A DNA stretch of 64,000 nucleotides from Roseiarcus sp963833955 (GTDB lineage: Bacteria; Pseudomonadota; Alphaproteobacteria; Rhizobiales; Beijerinckiaceae), in the NCBI GenBank assembly GCA_963833955.1, contig CAWHZY010000021.1, positions 248,001 through 312,000 on the forward strand, given 5' to 3'. Shown here piece by piece: positions 54,162 through 64,000 of this stretch (within the stretch, counting starts at the first letter, position 1; every line of letters starts with the position of its first letter). The translations under genes were made by a program, and so were the position numbers. The notes beneath the pieces were generated by a model. It had not been told where the DNA came from. It did no database searches and worked only from the letters and a program-made list of their open reading frames with translations.

Positions 54162-54244
54162 CTGCGATCCTCTCGCTTCCCCCAGGCGAGTTCCATAAGC
54201 GAGTTGGGCAGCGGCGGGGCCCGTCGGGTCCGGCAGAGCTGACT

Positions 54245-54395
54245 TGTCCACGGATTTTCCCGCCCCAGAAGGCGGCGTCCGCAACTTGAACCTCGCCCTG
54301 GCGTATGAACTCGATGTTCTGCGCCGAGCCGACGATGCTGACCAGCTTCACCTTGTCCTGCAACCCAGCCTGGACGATTGTTGCGGCTCTGGCTG
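54245..54395 (-). pseudogene. Remnant of a periplasmic sugar-binding protein
   Basis: A short frame reads ATIVQAGLQDKVKLVSIVGS and then AQNIEFIRQGEVQVADA, matching the late hinge/ligand segment of RbsB-type binding proteins (compare GL-DKVKLVS-DGS). Neither the N-terminus nor the C-terminal part is present, and no transporter genes adjoin. I read it as a decayed fragment of an unrelated sugar ABC operon. Confidence 0.5.
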
Positions 54396-54418
54396 AGTTG
54401 CACGACGATAGCCGGCCG

Positions 54419-54793
54419 TCAGCCCGATGTCGGGTTGTCGTCAACCAAGGCGTGACGCCGGCGCCGAAGCAGCCTCAGTCTCTGGGCCGGATCTCGCCAA
54501 TGGATCATGGCTTCGAGGCAATGCTCCTCGTCTTGCTCGATCTCGGTCACGCAGTGCAGCCGTAATTTGGCGAACACGTCTATTTCACGCCATGATGGCA
54601 GCGCCCGTAGTTTCTCTCCCATTGCGAACATCGGCATGCGCCTCCGTCCCCGCCACAGGATTAATGCGGTCCGCTCGTCTCTGTTCCCCAATCGGCGCGA
54701 ATAATAGAGCGGGCAGCCTCTCCCTGGATGAAATCCTACGCCTCGATTCAGGCGAACATATTGCACCAATAGCTCGGCCGAATGGATGATCAT
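54419..54793 (-). CDS. Hypothetical protein, doubtful
   Basis: A 124-residue minus-strand frame with QYVRLNRGVGFHPGRGCP, RMPMFAMGEKLRALPSW and VFAKLRLHCVTEIEQDEEHC. It has a protein-like composition, but no ribosome site, family match or operon partner supports it. It lies just upstream of the binding-protein remnant and could be part of the same decayed region. Confidence 0.5.
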   Translation of the reverse strand: MIIHSAELLVQYVRLNRGVGFHPGRGCPLYYSRRLGNRDERTALILWRGRRRMPMFAMGEKLRALPSWREIDVFAKLRLHCVTEIEQDEEHCLEAMIHWRDPAQRLRLLRRRRHALVDDNPTSG

Positions 54794-54867
54794 GTGAGAT
54801 GCGGCCGTGGCGCATTTCCATGGGTTGGCAGCGAATTACGGATGGCCCCTTTGTCAAATCCAGGCGG

Positions 54868-55446
54868 TCACTCAAGCCAGCGCCTGGCGACCTCCTCGCG
54901 CACCGGCGTCTCGACCTCGGGCGGCGCTTTCCGAATGTAGGCCAGCGCCTGCGCGAACTTGGCGGGGTCTTCACTCTCCAGCGTTTCGAGATATTGCAGC
55001 GCCGCGGAGACGGAGAACGGCTCGCCGCCCTTGCCCCAGTCGTCGAAATTGCTGGCAAGCGCAGTCCAGATCGCGGCGTCGTAGCCGAGCGACTGGGCCC
55101 AGGCGCCGATCGTCGCGACAACCTGCGGATGGCTTTGCATCGCCAAGTCGCTTTGCCGGTCGGAGGCAGGTTCGACAAAGCCTATTGCGCGCGCATCCGC
55201 CATTCCCTCTCTGAGGCAAAGATCGTCCATCGCCGCATCGAGATCTTCGAGGGCGCTTGGCGCCGAATAGGTCTTGCAGAGCGCGCCGAAGGATTCGTCG
55301 ATCGCCAGCGTCAGTCGGCCGTCGTCCGAAACGCGACAAAACTCAATCGGCAAGAGCGGCCCATCGGCCATGAATTTGGCCGCGATTTGCACGTCGCGTG
55401 GATCCCACACCAATGATCCCCACGCCAGAACGACACTCTTCACCAT
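54868..55446 (-). CDS. Gamma-glutamylcyclotransferase-like protein
   Basis: 192 aa from ATG 55446, with AAGGAG 6-8 bases upstream. The N-terminal VVLAWGSLVWDPR resembles the YGSL substrate-binding loop of GGCT/AIG2-like folds, followed by ARAIGFVEPASDRQ. The catalytic Glu usual in GGCT enzymes cannot be placed with confidence. Single gene, minus strand, between the decayed region and the D-lactate dehydrogenase-like gene. The earlier start at 55515 lacks a ribosome site. Assignment is tentative. Confidence 0.5.
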   Translation of the reverse strand: MVKSVVLAWGSLVWDPRDVQIAAKFMADGPLLPIEFCRVSDDGRLTLAIDESFGALCKTYSAPSALEDLDAAMDDLCLREGMADARAIGFVEPASDRQSDLAMQSHPQVVATIGAWAQSLGYDAAIWTALASNFDDWGKGGEPFSVSAALQYLETLESEDPAKFAQALAYIRKAPPEVETPVREEVARRWLE

Positions 55447-55544
55447 TCCCGCTCCTTGAAGCTTTGGGCCCGCTCGTCTTGAGTCGTCCCCCTGATCCTT
55501 TGAAACCGCGCACAATCTGCCGGCGCGATTCGGCTCTCATGCCC

Positions 55545-55620
55545 CGTGAAAGCGGCCATCCAGCAAGGGCTTGATGCTGGGGATTTCCACTTGTGCGGGT
55601 TTCCACTTGTGCGGGAATGA
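55545..55620. repeat. Intergenic palindromic repeat with a 16-bp tandem duplication
   Basis: CCATCCAGCAAGGGCTTG and GATGCTGGGGATT form an imperfect palindrome. They are followed by two abutting copies of TTTCCACTTGTGCGGG (55584-55599 and 55600-55615) and then AATGACAAG. The layout resembles the dispersed intergenic repeats of many alphaproteobacteria. Confidence 0.5.
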
Positions 55621-55646
55621 CAAGCTGAGGGCGTCGCAGGCGCCCC

Positions 55647-57067
55647 TCAGGCGTAGAACACCTTGCCTGGGTTGAACAGGTTCTGCGGGTCGAACGAGGC
55701 TTTGACGCGGCGCATGAGGTCGATGGCGACGGCGCCATGCTCCTCTTCCATGTACTCCCGCTTCTTCTGCCCGACCCCATGCTCGCCGGTGCAGGTGCCG
55801 CCCATGGCGATGGCGCGATGGGCGAGGCGGGAGGCGAAAGCATCCGCCGCCTCGATCTCGGTTTTGTTGTCGAGATCGACGAGTGGCGTCACGTGAAAAT
55901 TACCGTCGCCGACATGGCCGACGATGGGCGCAATGAGGCCGCTCTCGCTTGATGTCGTCGAGCGTCTCCTCGACGCAATCGGCAAGCCGCGAGATCGGCA
56001 CACAGGCGTCGGTGGCGAACGGCCGCGCGCCGGGTCTCAGCGTCATTTGCGACCAATAGGTGTCGTGACGCGCCTGCCAGAGCTTCGTGCGCTCCTCGGG
56101 CTTGGTCGCCGAGGCCAACAGGCCCGCCGCCATGGCTCGCGGCGATCTCGCCGAACCGGCTCGCCTGCTCGGCGACGCTTTGCTCGGTGCCGTGAAACTC
56201 GACCAGGAGCAGCGGCTGCTCGGGCAAGGAGGTATGCGAATAAGTGTTGAAGGCGCGCACCGAGAGCGTGTCGATGAGCTCGATGCGGGCGACCGGCAGG
56301 CCCGACTGAATGGTCTCGATCGTCGTCTCGCAAGCGGCGCGGATGCTGGGAAACGAGCAATGGCCGGCGGCGATCGCCTCGGGGATGCCGGAGAGCTTGA
56401 GCGTCGCCTCGACGATGATTCCGAGCGTGCCCTCGGAGCCGATGAACATATGGGTGAGATCGTATCCGGCGGACGACTTCTTCGCCCGCGTTCCGGTGCG
56501 CAGGAACGATCCGTCGGCGACGACCACGCCGAGCGACAGCACCACGTCCTTCATGGTGCCATAGCGCACCGCATTGGTGCCGGAGGCGCGGGTCGCGGCC
56601 ATGCCGCCGAGCGAAGCGTCGGCGCCCGGATCGATCGGGAAGAAGAGCCCGCTGTCGCGCAAGTGCTCGTTGAGATGCTTGCGGGTGACGCCCGGTTCGA
56701 CGACGCAATCGAGATCGTCCGCGTTGACGGCAAGAACATTGTTCATGCGCGAGAGGTCGAGCGAGACGCCGCCATGCGTGGCGTTGACATGGCCTTCGAG
56801 CGACGAGCCGACGCCAAACGGGACGATCGGCGCGTCGTGCCGGGCGCAAAGCTTCACCAGGTCGACGACGTCCTCTTTGGACTCGGCGAAGACCACCGCG
56901 TCCGGCGGCTCGTTTTTGAGCCACGTTAGCGTGTGCCCATGCGCCTGGCGGATGGCGTCGGAGGCGGTGAAGCGGTTGCCGAAACGGGCGGCGAGAGCGG
57001 AATTGAGGGCGGCAACCGCGTCGCTCGAAAGGCGGCCTTGGCGCTGGCGGACAGAAAGTTGGGTCAC
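55647..57067 (-). CDS. D-lactate dehydrogenase/GlcD-like FAD oxidase, two +1 breaks
   Basis: Flavoprotein of the D-2-hydroxyacid dehydrogenase type. PF01565 region: VVFAESKEDVVDLVKLCA, FGVGSSLEGHVNATHGG, FPIDPGADASLGGMAATRA, GYDLTHMFIGSEGTLG. PF02913 region: TKPEERTKLWQARHDTYW, IAPIVGHVGDGNFHV, GTCTGEHGVGQKKREYME and a C-terminus FDPQNLFNPGKVFYA. To follow it the frame must change twice, each restored by removing one base: near 56121-56122 and 55949-55950. Starts: GTG 57067 (MTQLSVRQ) or ATG 57109; neither has a clear ribosome site. It oxidises D-lactate or glycolate with quinone or cytochrome acceptors by family. Confidence 0.5.
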
Positions 57068-57259
57068 TGGGCTTCGCTGTTGTTCGGAGGCCCCGAAGAT
57101 TAGCCGCATCCGCGCACTCTGGCTAGCACGAACGCCATGCTGACCTTGATGGAAGGTGAGGACGTCGAGGGCGGCTCCCGTGAAACCGACGGCTCCTCCG
57201 CCTGTTCGTGTCGTCATCGAATTCGTGTAGATCCGTGTCCAACTGGAGGAGGCGCCGCC

Positions 57260-58243
57260 GTGACCGAGATCGTCCATCGCACCGTCGAGGCAAACGGGAT
57301 CCCGATCCATCTCGGCGAAGCGGGAAGCGGACCCGTCGTGCTCCTCTGCCACGGCTTTCCGGAATCCTGGTATTCGTGGCGCCATCAGTTGAGGGCGCTC
57401 GCCGAGGCCGGCTATCGCGCCGTCGCGCCCGACATGCGCGGCTACGGACTGACAGGCCAGCCCGACGCCATCGACCAGTACACTTTGTTCCACCTCGTCG
57501 GCGACATGGTCGGCGTGCTCGACGCGCTGAGCGCGCCTGAGGCCATCGTCGTCGGCCACGATTGGGGCGCGCCGGTCGCCTGGCATTGCGCGCTTCTTCG
57601 GCCCGACCGCTTCCGCGCCGTCGCGGGTTTGAGCGTGCCCTTCAGGCCGCGCGGACCGACGCGACCAACGAGCGTGATGCCGCAGAGCGAGTCGTCGCTT
57701 TTTTATCAGCTTTATTTCCAGGCGCCGGGGGTCGCCGAGGCGGAGCTCGGTCGTGATCCGCGCGCGACGATCCGGCGGCTTCTTTATTCGGGGTCGGGCG
57801 ATGTTCCGCGCGAATCGGACAACACGCTCGGCGATCAGGCGCCTGGCATGGTGCCAAGGACGGGCGGCTTTCTCACCCGCACGATCGATCCGTCGACGCT
57901 GCCCGCATGGCTCACGGAGGCGGACATCGATGTCTTTGCCGGAGAATTCGCCCGCTCAGGCTTCCGCGGCGGGCTCAACTGGTATCGCAACATCGACCGC
58001 AATTGGGAGCTGCTCGCGCCCTTCGCCAGCGCCAAGGTGACTGTGCCTGCGCTTTACATCGCGGGCGACCGCGACCTCGTCGTCAAATTCCCGAAGATGG
58101 ATCAACTGATCTCGAACCTGAAAACATTCGTCCCCAACCTCACGAAAACGATCATGCTTCCCGGCTGCGGCCATTGGACGCAACAGGAGCGTGCGGACGA
58201 GGTCAATACAGCGCTGATCGCGTTCCTACGGGAGGTCGGCTAA
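57260..58243 (+). CDS. Epoxide hydrolase-like alpha/beta hydrolase
   Basis: Soluble hydrolase (327 aa). Oxyanion motif HGFPESWYSW, nucleophile D101 in GHDWGAPVAW, lid Tyr in SSLFYQLYFQ, acid in AGDRDLVVKF, and base H305 in CGHWTQQE match the EPHX2-like epoxide hydrolase group. GTG 57260 follows GGAGGAGGCGCC; the longer frame from 57137 adds ~40 residues without family character. It stands between the FAD oxidase and a palindromic repeat and has no obvious pathway partner. Confidence 0.5.
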   Translation: MTEIVHRTVEANGIPIHLGEAGSGPVVLLCHGFPESWYSWRHQLRALAEAGYRAVAPDMRGYGLTGQPDAIDQYTLFHLVGDMVGVLDALSAPEAIVVGHDWGAPVAWHCALLRPDRFRAVAGLSVPFRPRGPTRPTSVMPQSESSLFYQLYFQAPGVAEAELGRDPRATIRRLLYSGSGDVPRESDNTLGDQAPGMVPRTGGFLTRTIDPSTLPAWLTEADIDVFAGEFARSGFRGGLNWYRNIDRNWELLAPFASAKVTVPALYIAGDRDLVVKFPKMDQLISNLKTFVPNLTKTIMLPGCGHWTQQERADEVNTALIAFLREVG

Positions 58244-58266
58244 TCAAAGACCTGTGCGGCATTAAA

Positions 58267-58365
58267 TCGTCATCGCGAGGAGCGGCGCAGGCGCGACGCG
58301 GCGATTTAGCGCCGCAGCCGCGGCCCTTCATCCCTGGATCGCTTCGCTTACGCTCGCGATGACGA
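58267..58365. repeat. CGTCATCGCGAG palindromic intergenic element
   Basis: TCGTCATCGCGAG at 58267-58279 pairs with CTCGCGATGACGA at 58353-58365, with GCGCCGC-rich inner arms. This type of long palindrome (CGTCATTGCGAG class) is a frequent dispersed repeat in Hyphomicrobiales. It sits between the convergent epoxide hydrolase gene and the next gene and may also act as a bidirectional terminator. Confidence 0.5.
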
Positions 58366-58372
58366 TCATGGT

Positions 58373-58774
58373 TCATGGCGCGCCGACGCTGACCACCCGG
58401 AAGGTCAGAAGCTCGCCCTCCTCTTCGCGCACCGACACGTACTCGCCGACCTTGAAGGCGTGGTCGCCGAAGCGGAAGCCTTCCTCCTCCGCTTCGTCCT
58501 TGCGTCCCCCCTTCCACTCGAAGGCCCAGGTCGAGCCGCCACGGCCGCCGGCGTGGTTGACGAGGAGGCCGCGCAGCGAGGGCTCGTTGCCCCAGAAGCG
58601 ATGGGCGAAACATTCGCCTCGATGCCGCTTCCAGGCTTCGAGATCGATGTGGCCATCGGCGGTCAAAGGCGCGACGAAATCATAGCCGTGCCGGATCGAG
58701 CCATCGGGGAATTCCTTCGAGCGCGCGGCGTTCAGCGTCACCTTTCGCAACCCGACGTGAGTTGGCGCGGCCAT
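58373..58774 (-). CDS. Conserved hypothetical protein (133 aa)
   Basis: Start ATG 58774 (AAAAGGGAGGATAGTCG upstream provides GGGAGG). The protein is soluble and charged: VTLNAARSKEFPDGSIRHG, WAFEWKGGRKDEAEEEG, FKVGEYVSVREEEG. No family was recognised, but codon use and the ribosome site support a real gene. It follows the thiolase gene in the same direction by 66 bp, so co-transcription is possible. Confidence 0.5.
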   Translation of the reverse strand: MAAPTHVGLRKVTLNAARSKEFPDGSIRHGYDFVAPLTADGHIDLEAWKRHRGECFAHRFWGNEPSLRGLLVNHAGGRGGSTWAFEWKGGRKDEAEEEGFRFGDHAFKVGEYVSVREEEGELLTFRVVSVGAP

Positions 58775-58840
58775 CGACTATCCTCCCTTTTCTCCCGGCT
58801 CTTCGTGCGAGCCGTTGAGCCCTCCAACACCTATATCGGG

Positions 58841-60044
<1,204 letters not shown>

Positions 60045-60167
60045 AAAAGCACCGTTCGTAGGTTCGGCCTCAAATCGCAATCCGCCATTGTCGCGTCCGA
60101 TCGCCGGCGTCTAATATAGACATTCGCGTCGCGCGGCAGCGGCAAAACAGATTCCGGGAGGACGCCC

Positions 60168-60992
60168 GTGGCGGCTGGGGCTGATACGTCATCGCAACCG
60201 GTTCTCCTGGACAAGCTCGAGGGCGGCGTGCTGACGCTGACTCTCAATCGGCCCGAGCGGCTTAATGCGCTTAACGCCGCTCTCATCGAAGCGCTATCGG
60301 CAGGGATTGAGCGCGCTGGGACGGATTCGGAATGCCGTGCCGTCCTGATCACCGGCGCGGGCAGGGGGTTCTGCGCCGGAGCCGACCTCGCCAACCGCGC
60401 CTTTGCGCCCGGCGACGCCCGGCCGGACCTGGGCCAGGCGCTCGAAAAGGGCCTTAATCCGATCATTCGCGGGATCCGCAATCTGCCGAAGCCAGTCGTG
60501 TGCGCGGTGAACGGCCCGGCGGCGGGAGCCGGCGCCAATATCGCGCTCGCCTGCGACATCGTGCTCGCGGCGAAATCGGCTCAGTTCCTGCAGGCCTTCG
60601 CCCGCATCGGTCTCATTCCGGACGCGGGCGGCACTTTTGTCCTGCCGCGGCTCATCGGCGACGCGCGCGCCCGCGCGCTCATGATGCTGGCCGAGCCGAT
60701 CGGAGCGGAGCGGGCCGAGGCGATCGGCATGATCTACCGCGCGGTCAACGACCAGGATCTCATGGGCGAGGCGCATACGGTCGCCCAGCGCCTCGCGGCC
60801 GGCTCCACGCATGCACTCGGGCTCATGAAGCGTGCGCTTGCGGCGTCGCCCACCAACAGCCTCGACGCCCAGCTCGACCTCGAGCGCGATTTGCAGCGCG
60901 AGGCCGGAAGCAGCGACGACTATCTGGAAGGCGTGCGCGCGTTTCTGGACAAAAGGCCGGCGAATTTCCAGCGAAAGCGGCCAGAAGCGTGA
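60168..60992 (+). CDS. Enoyl-CoA hydratase/isomerase (PaaG-like)
   Basis: Crotonase-fold protein, 274 aa. GAGRGFCAGADLANR (oxyanion loop), NGPAAGAGANIALACDI, and FARIGLIPDAGGTFVLPRL with a catalytic-position Asp typical of 1,2-epoxyphenylacetyl-CoA isomerase PaaG rather than a Glu-Glu hydratase. Start GTG 60168 follows GGGAGGA. It diverges from the thiolase, with 123 bp between them. The rest of a phenylacetate operon is not in this window, so the PaaG assignment rests on motif only. Confidence 0.5.
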   Translation: MAAGADTSSQPVLLDKLEGGVLTLTLNRPERLNALNAALIEALSAGIERAGTDSECRAVLITGAGRGFCAGADLANRAFAPGDARPDLGQALEKGLNPIIRGIRNLPKPVVCAVNGPAAGAGANIALACDIVLAAKSAQFLQAFARIGLIPDAGGTFVLPRLIGDARARALMMLAEPIGAERAEAIGMIYRAVNDQDLMGEAHTVAQRLAAGSTHALGLMKRALAASPTNSLDAQLDLERDLQREAGSSDDYLEGVRAFLDKRPANFQRKRPEA

Positions 60993-61047
60993 CGAGCCGC
61001 TGATCGCGCGGCGGAAAATCCGGCGGGCGGACTAACGTTCAAGTCCA

Positions 61048-61079
61048 CAAAAAACCCGCCGCAGGGAAGCTGCGGCGGG
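61048..61079 (-). terminator. Rho-independent terminator of the small secreted protein gene
   Basis: Read on the minus strand, CCCGCCGCAG-CTTCC-CTGCGGCGGG is a perfect 10-bp stem with a 5-base loop followed by TTTTTT (61049-61054). It lies 28 bp after the stop at 61108 and may also end read-through from the enoyl-CoA hydratase gene. Confidence 0.5.
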
Positions 61080-61107
61080 CTGTTCAAACCTCTACAAGAA
61101 CACGCGT

Positions 61108-61299
61108 TCAGTTCGAGCCGGCGTCCGCCGCCGGCTGAGCCTCGGCCGTCTGCGGCGTGTCCGGCGTCGCCTGTTGAGACTGAGCCGTCGGCTGGTCGTT
61201 CTCGGCCGAAGTCTTGTGGAAATCGCAGGCCAGCGCCGGCGCGGCGAGCGCCGCCGCAAAACCGCATCCCAACACCACTTTCAGAAGCTTGGAGCGCAT
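61108..61299 (-). CDS. Small secreted low-complexity protein
   Basis: ATG 61299 follows GGAGGTCCTC. The 63-residue product has a clear signal peptide (KVVLGCGFAAALAAPALAC) and a Gln/Ala/Pro/Thr-rich mature part (TAQSQQATPDTPQTAEAQPA) with one Cys at the mature N-terminus, possibly a lipoprotein-like or exported peptide. An upstream ATG at 61311 adds four residues. It has its own terminator. Function unknown. Confidence 0.5.
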   Translation of the reverse strand: MRSKLLKVVLGCGFAAALAAPALACDFHKTSAENDQPTAQSQQATPDTPQTAEAQPAADAGSN

Positions 61300-61878
61300 G
61301 AGGACCTCCATCTTTCCCCGCCAGGTTCCCGCAGTCTAGCACCGCCTCGGACGCGCGCAAGGTGCGTGAGCCAGCGCGCACGGCGCGTGCGGCTCTGGAT
61401 TGCGGTGGCCGCAAGGGACGGCTCGGACAACAATCGTTTGCAGAAAAACAGAAATAAGGTTACGCTGCCGGATGACCAACTCAGACCCTTCCGCAGCCGC
61501 AGACCTCAGGCGCCGCTTCCCGCGCCTTCAACGGCCCGAAAGCGGCGACAAAATATTTTCTGCAGTTTATGCTGCGTAACCCATTGAAAAGTCTCGATTT
61601 TGACGAGAGAATCCAAGGAAATCCAAGGAAATCCAACACCCATAATCGGGGTATTCGGGAGCGAAATCGCCACCGGCCAAGGAAATCCAAAACGGCGACC
61701 CGAGCGAACCTGAAGGCGCCGATCGCCGCCAGCGCGGCGCGCGCGGCCATGCGTTCGAACGATGTCGCCCGCTCGGATCACGCAATGTTGATGGGCCGAG
61801 CCCGTCAGCCACAACGCCCGCGGGGCGACGACGGTCGGCGCCGAATCGCCCATATTCCGAGCGCGCCGCGCCTAATCC
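61300..61878. other. Intergenic region with short tandem repeats
   Basis: About 580 bases without a credible gene. It contains the 10-bp direct repeat ATCCAAGGAA at 61611-61620 and 61621-61630 with a partial third copy, and another GGCCAAGGAAATCC near 61675. Several short frames on the minus strand cross these repeats but none has a ribosome site. The role is unclear. Confidence 0.5.
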
Positions 61879-64000
61879 TTATGTGCGGCTCCGCGAACGC
61901 CTGATCGCGTCGTAGACGGCGAAGGGTGTCGCCGGCATGTCGATGTGATCGATCTTGTAGGCGCGCCAGAGCGCGTCGGCCACGGCGTTCATCACCGCCG
62001 GCGTCGATCCGATCGACCCGGCTTCGCCCGCGCCCTTGAGGCCCATCGGATTGGTCGTCGACGGCACGTTGCGGGTCTCGAAATCGAACGCCGGCAAATT
62101 GTCCGCGCGCGGCATGCAATAATCGAGGAAGCTCGCGGTCAGAAGCTGGCCGTCGCCATCGAACAAAGCGCGCTCCATCAGCGCCTGGCCCGCGCCCTGG
62201 GCGATGCCGCCATGGACCTGCCCCGCCAGAAGCAAAGGGTTCAGGGTGAAGCCGAAGTCGTCGACAACCGAGTAGCGGACGATTGTGGTTTCCCCCGTGT
62301 CCGGATCGATCTCGACCTCGCAGGCGTGGGTGCCGTTCGGATAGGTTGCATTCGACGGCGCAAACGACTCGGTCGCCGTCAAATTCGCGGCGGTGACGCC
62401 CGGAAGCGCTGCGATCTCGGCGTAAGAGATGGCGCGGTCGGTTCCGGCGATGCGCACCTTGCCGTCGGCTATTTCCAAGTCGGCGACGGCCGCCTCCAGC
62501 TTGTCAGCGGCCAGTTCCTTCAGCGAACCCGCCAAGGTTTCCGACGCGCGGGTCACCATCACGGCGCCGATGGGAATGGATCGCGATCCGCCGGTGCCGA
62601 AGCCCGTCTTGACCCGATCCGTGTCGCCCTGCACCACCTTGATGCGCTCGAGCGGCACATCGAGAAACTGCGAGACGGCCTGGGCGTAGGCGGTCTCATG
62701 CCCCTGTCCGTTCGATTGGGTGCCGATGGTGAGCGTGAAATCGCCGTTCTTCTCAAGCGTCAAAGAGCCCGTCTCGGAATCGCTCCAGGCCGTGCATTCG
62801 ATGTAGCTTGCGATGCCGAAGCCCCTGATCTTGCCGCGAGCCCGAGCGTCCTCAGCGCGCCGTGTGAAGCCCTCGCGATCCGCCTTCTTCAGGCAGGCCC
62901 GCAACGCGCCTTCGAAATCGCCGACGTCGTAATCGCGATCGGTATGGGTGTGATAGGGCATCTGCTCCGGCTTGACGAAATTGCGCGCGCGAATCTCCTC
63001 AGGGCTCAGGCCTAGCTTGCGCGCGCAAGCGTCGACCAGCCGCTCGAGCACGTAAGCCGCTTCTGGACGTCCGGCCCCGCGATAGGCGTCGACGGGCACG
63101 GTATGGGTGTAGATTCCACGGACACGCGCGTGGAGCGCGTCGATGTGGTAGCAGCCGGTCGCCATCGAGGCGCCGAGCCAGGGGATGTAGGGCGCGAACA
63201 GCGATAGATAGGCGCCGAGATTGCCGAGGATATCGACCCTCAGCGCCAGAAAACGGCCGTTGGCGTCGAGCGCCATTTCGGCCGTCGTCAGATTGTCGCG
63301 GCCTTGCGCGTCGCCGACAAAATGCTCGCTGCGATCGGCGAGCCAGCCGACGCTCTTTCCGAGACGCTTGGCGGCCTCGAGAACAAGCGGATATTCCCGA
63401 TAGACGACGGCTTTGGTGCCGAATCCACCGCCCACGTCTTGCGTAACGACGCGTAGGGATTCGGGCGGAATCTTCAGCATCGCCCCGGCGATGGCGCCCT
63501 GAATGCCGTGCACGCCCTGGCTTCCGAGGTTCAGCGTAAGGCGGCCGGTTTTCGGATCATATTCGCCAACAGCGGAGCGCGGCTCCATATAATTGGCGAT
63601 GACGCGCGAGTTCACGACTTTGATGCGGACCGCATGCGCCGCGCTGGCGAACGCCTTGTCCGCCTCGTCTTTGTTGCCGATATGGGTGTCGTAAGCGACG
63701 TTGCCCGGCGCCTTGGCGAAGATGAGCGGCGCGTCCGGCCGCAAAGCGGCTTCCATGTCGGTCACGACGGGAAGCGCGTCCCATGTGACGCTGATCAATT
63801 CGGCGCTGTCGCGGGCCTGATGCGCCGTGTCGGCGACCACCATCGCGATAATGTCGCCCACGTGCTGGGCTTCATCCGACGCCATCACCGGATAAGGCTT
63901 GAGCGGCGTGTTCGACCCGTCGGAATTGCCCACCGGAGCGACACACGGCAGGTTGCCAATGTCAGCAAAATCGCTCGCGACATAGACGGCCCGAACGCCC
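61879..64000 (-). CDS. Molybdenum hydroxylase large subunit, form II CoxL-like (cut by right edge)
   Basis: Xanthine dehydrogenase/aldehyde oxidase family catalytic subunit. The frame is open to the right edge (AVYVASDFADIGNLPCVAPV upstream of the first Met at 63933), so the N-terminus is off the window. VTQDVGGGFGTKAVV binds the molybdopterin; active-site loop AYRGAGRPEA is the form II type (form I CO dehydrogenases have AYRCSFR); the catalytic Glu is in GLKGAGEAGSIGS. It may oxidise aldehydes, aromatic N-heterocycles or xanthine-like compounds; CO oxidation is unlikely from the loop. The small and medium subunits should lie just beyond 64000 or elsewhere. Confidence 0.5.
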   Translation of the reverse strand, partial: GVRAVYVASDFADIGNLPCVAPVGNSDGSNTPLKPYPVMASDEAQHVGDIIAMVVADTAHQARDSAELISVTWDALPVVTDMEAALRPDAPLIFAKAPGNVAYDTHIGNKDEADKAFASAAHAVRIKVVNSRVIANYMEPRSAVGEYDPKTGRLTLNLGSQGVHGIQGAIAGAMLKIPPESLRVVTQDVGGGFGTKAVVYREYPLVLEAAKRLGKSVGWLADRSEHFVGDAQGRDNLTTAEMALDANGRFLALRVDILGNLGAYLSLFAPYIPWLGASMATGCYHIDALHARVRGIYTHTVPVDAYRGAGRPEAAYVLERLVDACARKLGLSPEEIRARNFVKPEQMPYHTHTDRDYDVGDFEGALRACLKKADREGFTRRAEDARARGKIRGFGIASYIECTAWSDSETGSLTLEKNGDFTLTIGTQSNGQGHETAYAQAVSQFLDVPLERIKVVQGDTDRVKTGFGTGGSRSIPIGAVMVTRASETLAGSLKELAADKLEAAVADLEIADGKVRIAGTDRAISYAEIAALPGVTAANLTATESFAPSNATYPNGTHACEVEIDPDTGETTIVRYSVVDDFGFTLNPLLLAGQVHGGIAQGAGQALMERALFDGDGQLLTASFLDYCMPRADNLPAFDFETRNVPSTTNPMGLKGAGEAGSIGSTPAVMNAVADALWRAYKIDHIDMPATPFAVYDAIRRSRSRT

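Noticed and set aside
61048..61079. CRISPR-like or phage att site
   Set aside because: No array of spaced repeats was found anywhere in the window; this is an ordinary rho-independent terminator.
61569..61904. Short plus-strand frame crossing the ATCCAAGGAA repeats
   Set aside because: Its sequence is created by the repeats themselves and it has no ribosome site.

Overview
The window is high-GC DNA from an alphaproteobacterium, most likely Hyphomicrobiales (Rhizobiales). Supporting signs are an ExoF-type exopolysaccharide locus, tandem RbsA-type sugar ABC operons, a form II CoxL-like molybdenum hydroxylase, and a palindromic intergenic repeat opening with CGTCATCGCGAG. No rRNA, tRNA or CRISPR array was found. 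I cannot name genus or species from sequence alone.

Layout: (1) 1-3.9 kb, a frame-broken phosphoesterase/beta-propeller gene and an HlyD remnant. (2) 3.9-8.8 kb, a 1164-residue protein with two nearly identical hydrolase-like domains around six Ig-like repeats, plus a one-domain secreted paralogue. (3) 8.8-23.6 kb, an exopolysaccharide locus: P-loop kinases, a Wzc-like co-polymerase with a degenerate kinase domain, ligase/polymerase, GT4, a LuxR regulator with a degenerate receiver, ExoF, a 4,6-dehydratase, DegT aminotransferase, initiating sugar transferase and flippase. (4) 24.0-29.1 kb, a large autotransporter. (5) 29.7-43.6 kb, two sugar ABC transporters with an isomerase, GntR regulator, enolase-superfamily enzyme and SDR. 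(6) 43.6-44.6 kb, an IS630 element. (7) 44.9-53.4 kb, an encapsulin operon. (8) 54-64 kb, a putative SBP remnant, a D-lactate dehydrogenase-like gene, epoxide hydrolase, thiolase, enoyl-CoA hydratase and a CoxL-like subunit cut by the window edge.

The strongest candidate for an undescribed system is the minus-strand operon at 44863-53109. It encodes, in order, a zinc-ribbon/class III cyclase/AAA/TPR regulator, a DUF3237 protein, a family-1-like encapsulin shell, and a 990-residue fusion of an FAD amine-oxidase-like enzyme with an isoprenyl diphosphate synthase. Two direct copies of a ~119-bp multi-hairpin repeat bracket the operon. My inference is an encapsulated, nucleotide-signal-controlled isoprenoid pathway; no cargo-loading peptide was recognised.

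Caution: about a dozen genes carry single-base frame breaks, mostly +1 in or beside short homopolymers, while the longest reading frames are intact. This looks more like residual consensus error than mass gene decay, so 'frameshifted' genes below should not be taken as dead without read support.
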